64,000 nt of DNA from the NCBI GenBank assembly GCA_036676235.1, contig JAKFDI010000042.1, positions 1 through 64,000 on the forward strand. Direction: 5' to 3'. Below the pieces are notes generated by a model, which did no database searches, was not told where the DNA came from, and saw only the letters and a program-made list of their open reading frames with translations. Position numbers and translations under genes: made by a program. Positions 59,458-64,000 of the stretch are shown piece by piece; the stretch's first letter is position 1, and every line of letters begins with the position of its first letter. The stretch is from JAKFDI01 sp036676235 (GTDB taxonomy: Bacteria; Pseudomonadota; Gammaproteobacteria; Burkholderiales; Burkholderiaceae_C).

Positions 59458-60119
59458 TCAGTACACGAACACCGGATTGATGATGGCCTGCACCGCCCCC
59501 GTCACCCGCGCCGGGCCGAGGGTGAACAGTCCTTCGTACACGCGGTCCTTCACCGCTTCCGCGGCGTTCACGTTCTCGAGGATGTGGATGCCGTTCTGCG
59601 CGATCAGGATCTGGTGCACGTTGAACACGTGCTTCGGGTTCTCGAATGGAATGACTTCGACGGCCCAGGTGTCCGCACCGACCATCGCCACGCCCAGCGA
59701 GGCGAGGTAGTTCGCGCCCTCGACGCCGAGCCCCGGCTCCACCGAGCCGTAGCGCTTGTCGTCCACGCCGATGAGTTGGGTCCAGCCGGTGTAGAAGATC
59801 ACCACGTCGCCCTTGCCGATGGGGCCGAGGTTCTGGCGCTTGAGCGCCGCCTCGATCTCCGCGCGGTTGAAGGCCGTGCCCTCGGGCACGGGGTCCTTGC
59901 CGGTCAGGCCCACCATGTCGAGGATCACGCCGACTTGCCGCGCTTGATGAGCTTGCTGGTCGCCAGCACGTTGGCCGGCGTGATGTTGTTGACGGCGCCG
60001 ATCTGGTCGTCCGGCCCCCACTTCGAGGTGCAGCCGGTGGCCGGCGAGGTCTGCGCGCAGGCGCTGGTCGCAAGCACCACCGCGCTGAGCGCGGCGAAGA
60101 GTCTTCCCTGTCTGTTCAT
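59458..60119 (-). pseudogene. Cyclase family protein gene with internal deletion and frameshift
   Basis: The N-terminal piece starts at ATG 60119 (GGAGA just upstream) with a signal sequence (NRQGRLFAALSAVVLATSACAQ) and runs KWGPDDQIGAVNNITPANVL to IKRGK near 59935. There the frame changes; the continuing frame gives VILDMVGLTGKDPVPEGTAF, KGDVVIFYTGWTQLIG and TWAVEVIPFEN, then the family's C-terminal end VTGAVQAIINPVFVY. About 100-130 residues are missing, including the DGxxH-type metal-binding segment of the cyclase/kynurenine-formamidase-like family. The product is therefore inactive. The retained ends are well conserved, suggesting a recent loss. Confidence 0.75.
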
Positions 60120-60349
60120 GGTGTCTCCGTCAAGGCACGGGTCCGCGAGTTGCGCCGCGCGGCCGGCCGGACCCGCGGCACCGGCGCGCATGAGAACGGA
60201 AGCAAGCAGAGCAGCGCGCAGCACGCGCACCGTCGAGTGGGCTGGCTTGTTTCGAGAATGCCGCGCACCTTGCGCAGGCGTGCCCCGGGTTAGTCCGCGC
60301 CGGTAACGCTTCGATGCGAACCGGCCGGGCGCCTGCATAGACTGCGGCC

Positions 60350-61180
60350 ATGTCGCCGCTTCGCGTGTCGCCCACACCGCCGCTCGATGCCTTCGTCGCG
60401 CAGATGTGGTGCGGCAGCGGCGCGGGCGCCTGGCGTGGGCGCGAATGGGCCTTGCCCGATGCCGCGGTGAGCCTGGTGTTCAACCTGTCGGGCGACGCCT
60501 TGCGTTGGCATGCCGATGCCGACGACCTCGCCGGCCACACCGTGCCTGGCGCCGTGGTGCATGGCCCGCAGTCGCGGCCCTACGTGCTCGGCGAACGCAG
60601 GGACATGGCGACGCTCGGCGTCTGCTTTCGTCCCGGCGCGGCGGGCGCGCTGCTGGGCGTGCCTGCGGCGGAGCTGGCCGATCGGCATGTCAGCCTCGAA
60701 TCGATGTGGGGCATGCGCGCGGTGCTGCTGCGCGAGCGCCTGCAGGCGGCAGCCACGGCGCCACAACGCATCGCGATCCTGCAGCGCGCGCTGCTCGACG
60801 GGCTGCGCCGCCCCTTGCTGCTGCAACCGGCCATCGCCGAAGCGCTGTGTCGGGCCGATGCGGCGCCGTCCCTCGCCGTGGACCACATGCGCGCGGCCAG
60901 CGGTTATGGCGCGACGCGCTTCAACGCGCTCTTCACTGAGGCCGTGGGCCTGCGGCCGAAGCTTTACACGCGCCTGCGCCGCTTCGAGATGCTGCTCACA
61001 CGGGCACGTGCCGAGCCGCACACCGACTGGGCGGCACTCGCGGCCGAGGCCGGCTACGCCGACCAGCCGCACCTGCACCGCGACTTCCATCAGTTCGCCG
61101 GCCTCACGCCCGCGGTGTGGCGGCGCGTTCCGAGCCGGCATGTGCTGCACCGGCCGGTGGATCCCGGCGCATCGTCCTGA
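60350..61180 (+). CDS. AraC family transcriptional regulator
   Basis: The 276-residue protein has an N-terminal beta-barrel-like sensing part (DUF6597-like; LPDAAVSLVFNLSGDALRW, then VHGPQSRPYVL and LGVCFRPGAAGALLGVPAAELAD) and a C-terminal AraC-type helix-turn-helix pair (LAVDHMRAASGYGATRFNALFTEAVGLRPKLYTRLRRF, then AALAAEAGYADQPHLHRDFHQFAGLTPAVWRR). The class commonly regulates a small set of nearby genes; the VOC family gene 67 bases downstream is a candidate target. It is divergent from the broken cyclase gene. Confidence 0.9.
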   Translation: MSPLRVSPTPPLDAFVAQMWCGSGAGAWRGREWALPDAAVSLVFNLSGDALRWHADADDLAGHTVPGAVVHGPQSRPYVLGERRDMATLGVCFRPGAAGALLGVPAAELADRHVSLESMWGMRAVLLRERLQAAATAPQRIAILQRALLDGLRRPLLLQPAIAEALCRADAAPSLAVDHMRAASGYGATRFNALFTEAVGLRPKLYTRLRRFEMLLTRARAEPHTDWAALAAEAGYADQPHLHRDFHQFAGLTPAVWRRVPSRHVLHRPVDPGASS

Positions 61181-61247
61181 GGTTTTTTCCAAGACGCGCT
61201 GCGTGCGCCCGGGCACCATGCACGGCCCATCGATAAAGGAGTGCGCC

Positions 61248-61700
61248 ATGGCCGACAGCCACATCCATGAAGTGTTTCCCTACCTGCGCGTTGACAACGC
61301 CGCGCAGGCCATCGACTTCTATGCCCGTGCCTTCGGCACCACCGAGATCTTCCGCCTCACCGAACCGGGCGGGCGCATCGGCCACGCCGAGCTGAAGCTC
61401 GGGCCGCTGACCTTGATGCTCTCGGACGAATACCCCGAGATGGGCATCCGCGGACCGAAGTCCATCGGCGGCACCAGTTTCGCGATGCACCTGCATGTGG
61501 ACGATGCCGACGCGCTGATGCAGCGTGCCGTCGAGGCCGGCGCCGAAGTCGTGCGCCCCGCCGCCGACCAGTTCTACGGCGAACGCTCCGGCACCCTGCG
61601 CGACCCCTTCGGCCACGAGTGGCTCATCGGCCATTCGATCGAGCAGGTGAGCACGAACGAAATGCAGCGGCGCTACGACGAATTGATGAAGGCGGGTTGA
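61248..61700 (+). CDS. VOC family protein (glyoxalase/bleomycin-resistance-like)
   Basis: The 150-residue protein is one vicinal-oxygen-chelate unit of the PhnB/YkcA-like type: PYLRVDNAAQAIDFYARAFGTTEIFRLTEPGGRIGHAELKLG and then VDDADALMQRAVEAGAEVVRPAADQFYGERSGTLRDPFGHEW. The His and Glu positions that would bind metal are present (GHAELK, DPFGHEW), but substrate is unknown. AAAGGAG precedes ATG 61248. It is preceded by the AraC regulator gene and followed 15 bases later by the convergent MFS gene. Confidence 0.87.
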   Translation: MADSHIHEVFPYLRVDNAAQAIDFYARAFGTTEIFRLTEPGGRIGHAELKLGPLTLMLSDEYPEMGIRGPKSIGGTSFAMHLHVDDADALMQRAVEAGAEVVRPAADQFYGERSGTLRDPFGHEWLIGHSIEQVSTNEMQRRYDELMKAG

Positions 61701-61715
61701 GGCGCGTAGGCTGCG

Positions 61716-62918
61716 TCAGCGCGGCGACCGATCGAGGCGCCGCAGACCCAGTCCGCACAGCGCGCCGACAACGGCGGTCGCGCCGACGATCATCCCAGCC
61801 GCCGTCCAGCCCGCCATGCCGACCGCCGCGCCGACGGCGGCCGGGCCGATCAGCTGGCCGAGGTTGTTGCCCTGCACCGTGAAGCCGAGGGCGACGGGTG
61901 CCAGCGGCTGCGGCACGCCCTGCATCGCCGCGGCGATGACGCTGGCCGGAAGCAGCCCCCCGACGGCGGAGAACAGCACGCACAGCCCGAAGACCAGCGC
62001 ATTCGGCAGGCCGGGCAGGAACAGGCCCACGCCGGCCGAGCCGGTGACGAGGCTGGCGGCGAGCACCAGCGTGCCCGTCGAGACGCCGCGCGAGAGCAGC
62101 ACGCCCGCCGCCACGTTACCCAGCACGTTGGCACCCACCGCCAGGGCGCTGAGCGCGCCGGCCACGGCCACCGAGACCTGCATACGCTCCACCAGCAGGG
62201 TCGGCAGGAAGCTGATCACGGCGAAATACTGCAGCGCATAGGCGGCAAAGGCTGCGGTCATCAGCAGCAATCCCGGCGCCGCGAGCGTGCGGCGCAGCGC
62301 TTCGAGCAGCGTTCCGCCCGCGACCCGCGCCGCGGGCGCCGGATCGCGCGGCACCGCGCACCAGACCAGCGCCGCCGTGGCCGCGGCGAGTGCGGCGTTG
62401 GCCATCCAGAACACGCGCCAGCCGGCGAGCATCGGTCCTGCAAGCAGCGCGAGGGCGATGCCGGCCGGCATGAAGGCGCCCCAGATGCCGAACGCCAGGT
62501 TTCGATCCGGCGGCCGCACGACGCGCTGCAGCACGGCAGGCGCTGCGACGAGGATGAACAGGAACCCCGCGCCTTCGACCACCCGCGCACCGAGCAGGAC
62601 GCCGAGGCTTGGCGCGAGCGATCCCGCCGCGCTGCCCACGGCGAGCGACAGCAGGCCCGCGATGAGCAGGCGCCGCTCGCCGAGCCGGCTCACGAGGGCG
62701 CCGACCGCCGCCCCGCCCATCAGGCCCAGCAGCGCGAAAAGACCCATCACCCAGCCGGCCCCGGCCAAGCCGAGGCCGAGGTCGGCCTGCAGCGCCGGCA
62801 AGCCGATCGACACCTTGCCGACTTGCAACGCCGCAACTACGCCGGAGGCCACGACCAGCGCAGCGCCTCGCCAGTGCGAGGCATTTGCGGACGACGGCGC
62901 CGACGCGACGGCGTTCAC
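61716..62918 (-). CDS. MFS transporter
   Basis: The 400-residue protein has twelve hydrophobic helices, LVSRLGERRLLIAGLLS after helix two and YALQYFAVISFLPTLLVERM in the second half, typical of drug-efflux or cyanate-transporter-like MFS carriers. The start is GTG 62918, whose GTGA overlaps the TGA stop of the upstream FMN-reductase gene by four bases. That coupling suggests export of a compound that the reductase handles, such as a quinone or drug, but this is inference. Longer ATG at 62951 is inside the upstream gene. Confidence 0.87.
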   Translation of the reverse strand: MNAVASAPSSANASHWRGAALVVASGVVAALQVGKVSIGLPALQADLGLGLAGAGWVMGLFALLGLMGGAAVGALVSRLGERRLLIAGLLSLAVGSAAGSLAPSLGVLLGARVVEGAGFLFILVAAPAVLQRVVRPPDRNLAFGIWGAFMPAGIALALLAGPMLAGWRVFWMANAALAAATAALVWCAVPRDPAPAARVAGGTLLEALRRTLAAPGLLLMTAAFAAYALQYFAVISFLPTLLVERMQVSVAVAGALSALAVGANVLGNVAAGVLLSRGVSTGTLVLAASLVTGSAGVGLFLPGLPNALVFGLCVLFSAVGGLLPASVIAAAMQGVPQPLAPVALGFTVQGNNLGQLIGPAAVGAAVGMAGWTAAGMIVGATAVVGALCGLGLRRLDRSPR

Positions 62919-63529
62919 TGGACGGCTTCCGACGTGGCGAGCTGCTGCCACTGCCGCGTCCAGCGCATCAGCGCCGACAACTGGCTGGCGAGGACGCGTC
63001 GCGTGGGCTCGTCGACCAGCCGCAGTTGTGCGTCGAATTTGGTGCCGGCATGGGCCACGAGAACTTCGGGCGCGTCCAGCACACGCAGTTGCGTGCCGAA
63101 GGCCACCTCGCGCAGATGGCGTTGCGCGCGGATCGTGCCGCTGGCGCCCGCACTCGCGCCGACGATGGCGGCCGGCTTGCCGTCCAGCACCGACGCGCCG
63201 TAGGGCCGCGACGCCCAGTCGAGGGCATTCTTCAGCGCCGCTGCGATCGAGTGGTTGTACTCGGGCGTTGCCAGCAGCAGCGCGTCGGCGGACCGGATGC
63301 GCGCCTTCAGGTCGGTCACCGCGGCCGGCTCGCCGCTGTCTTCCGCATCGCCGTCGTAGAACGGCAGCGTGTGCAGGGCGTGAATCTCGAGCACCGCCTG
63401 GGGCGGCAGCAGCTCGCCGGCGGCGCGGAGCAGGGCGGTGTTGAAAGACTGCGCACGCAGGCTGCCCGAGAGAGCGAGGATGCGCAGGGGGTGGTGGTGG
63501 GTCACGGCAGGCAGGCTCCTTGTCGTCAT
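62915..63529 (-). CDS. NADPH-dependent FMN reductase-like protein
   Basis: The 204-residue protein has a flavodoxin-like fold: LSGSLRAQSFNTALLRAAGELLP for the FMN phosphate loop and PEYNHSIAAALKNALDWASRP, the Pro-Glu-Tyr-Asn motif shared by azoreductase, ChrR and YieF-type enzymes. These reduce quinones, chromate or azo dyes with NAD(P)H. ATG 63529 is the first start after a clear gap; the longer frame from 63622 is implausible. It is translationally coupled to the MFS gene, and a LysR gene lies just upstream on the same strand. Confidence 0.88.
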   Translation of the reverse strand: MTTRSLPAVTHHHPLRILALSGSLRAQSFNTALLRAAGELLPPQAVLEIHALHTLPFYDGDAEDSGEPAAVTDLKARIRSADALLLATPEYNHSIAAALKNALDWASRPYGASVLDGKPAAIVGASAGASGTIRAQRHLREVAFGTQLRVLDAPEVLVAHAGTKFDAQLRLVDEPTRRVLASQLSALMRWTRQWQQLATSEAVQ

Positions 63530-63632
63530 GGCGCGCCTAGCGGGCGGCTCATCACGATGGTCGAAGCGGCGCCGCGCGCTGTCGATTGCCTGCGTGCGTA
63601 TGTCCCCCATACGCGCATGCACGTGCCGGTGA

Positions 63633-64000
63633 CTACGGCGGGTTCAAGACGCCAGCGCGCTGCGCGAGGTCCTGCACGGCGAAGTCGATAAGCGCGCGCA
63701 CCCGCGGCGCCTTGCGCAGTTCGGCGTGAACCCCGAGGCGCATCGCCCGAACCGGCTCGGGCACGGGCGTTTCGAGGCGCTGCAGCGCCGCACGGCCATC
63801 GGCCACCACGCGCGGCAGCACTGCGAGCGCTTCGCCGCTTTCCACCGCGGCCAGATGCGCGCTGATGCCGTTGGCCCGCAGCACCACCCGCGCCGCAGGC
63901 GCAAGACGCCGCAGCCAGTCGACGTCCGGTGCGTTGCCGCCGTCGCGGTGCAGGGTGACGACTGCGTGCCCGGCGCAGCCTTGCGCGAAGTCGGGAGGTC
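63633..64000 (-). CDS. LysR family regulator, C-terminal part (5' truncated by the window edge)
   Basis: The frame is open from the window edge (64000) to a stop at 63633-63635 and covers the end of the substrate-binding domain: DWLRRLAPAARVVLRANGIS, then VESGEALAVLPRVVADG and the final VRAMRLGVHAELRKAPRVRAL. This is the common end of LysR proteins of the type I see near reductase-efflux pairs. The DNA-binding domain lies outside the window. It is probably the regulator of the FMN reductase and MFS genes, which follow on the same strand. Confidence 0.85.
   Translation of the reverse strand, partial: PPDFAQGCAGHAVVTLHRDGGNAPDVDWLRRLAPAARVVLRANGISAHLAAVESGEALAVLPRVVADGRAALQRLETPVPEPVRAMRLGVHAELRKAPRVRALIDFAVQDLAQRAGVLNPP

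Overview
The window is about 64 kb of GC-rich, densely coded bacterial chromosome with no rRNA, tRNA, CRISPR array, transposase or prophage that I could find. The gene content points to a betaproteobacterium of the order Burkholderiales, probably near the Rubrivivax/Leptothrix/Methylibium group. The pointers are a divergent LysR/DUF2917 pair, a PEP-CTERM protein, liv-type transporters with a CoA ligase, DUF6502/DUF5666 proteins, and three families of short intergenic palindromic repeats. Genus is inference; no marker gene is present.

Layout. 1-3 kb: a toxin-antitoxin pair next to a remnant of a pyrimidine-dimer glycosylase gene, then small accessory genes. 3-8.2 kb: a DegQ-type periplasmic protease convergent with a TAXI-type TRAP transporter, sharing a terminator. 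8.4-13.5 kb: small stress and housekeeping genes and a hybrid histidine kinase. 13.6-18.6 kb: a three-gene 2-oxoacid oxidoreductase operon (flavoprotein, gamma/alpha fusion, beta) whose two internal gaps each hold a different palindromic repeat. 18.8-20.1 kb: cbpA-cbpM. 20.3-27.0 kb: a broken GntR regulator with an intact operator, then a liv-type ABC transporter operon ending in an acyl-CoA synthetase. 27.2-34.8 kb: oxidoreductase, MFS carrier, envelope proteins, and a DUF6502-DUF5666-sigma-54-activator group in which the activator has lost its phospho-acceptor Asp. 35.5-38.1 kb: a periplasmic binding protein paired with a membrane diguanylate cyclase. 38.3-46 kb: UvrD-like helicase, MFS, AlkZ-like protein, GNAT, AsmA-like protein. 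46.2-50.6 kb: PEP-CTERM protein, two SDRs, DUF2269.

50.9-54.4 kb is the most interesting block: an iron-dependent oxidase-like gene translationally coupled to an RpfF-like crotonase (DSF synthase family, both catalytic Glu conserved), convergent with an RpfC-like membrane hybrid kinase. This repeats the rpfF/rpfC arrangement of Xanthomonas but adds an oxidase and lacks the Hpt domain and rpfG. It is followed by a small zinc-ribbon protein with a structured leader and a GGDEF-EAL protein. 57.4-64 kb: LysR/DUF2917, a carboxymuconolactone-decarboxylase homologue, a broken cyclase gene, AraC, VOC, and an MFS/FMN-reductase pair next to a truncated LysR gene.

Themes: c-di-GMP and two-component signalling (two GGDEF proteins, two hybrid kinases, one sigma-54 activator), uptake and activation of organic acids, and gene decay by internal deletion in two genes.
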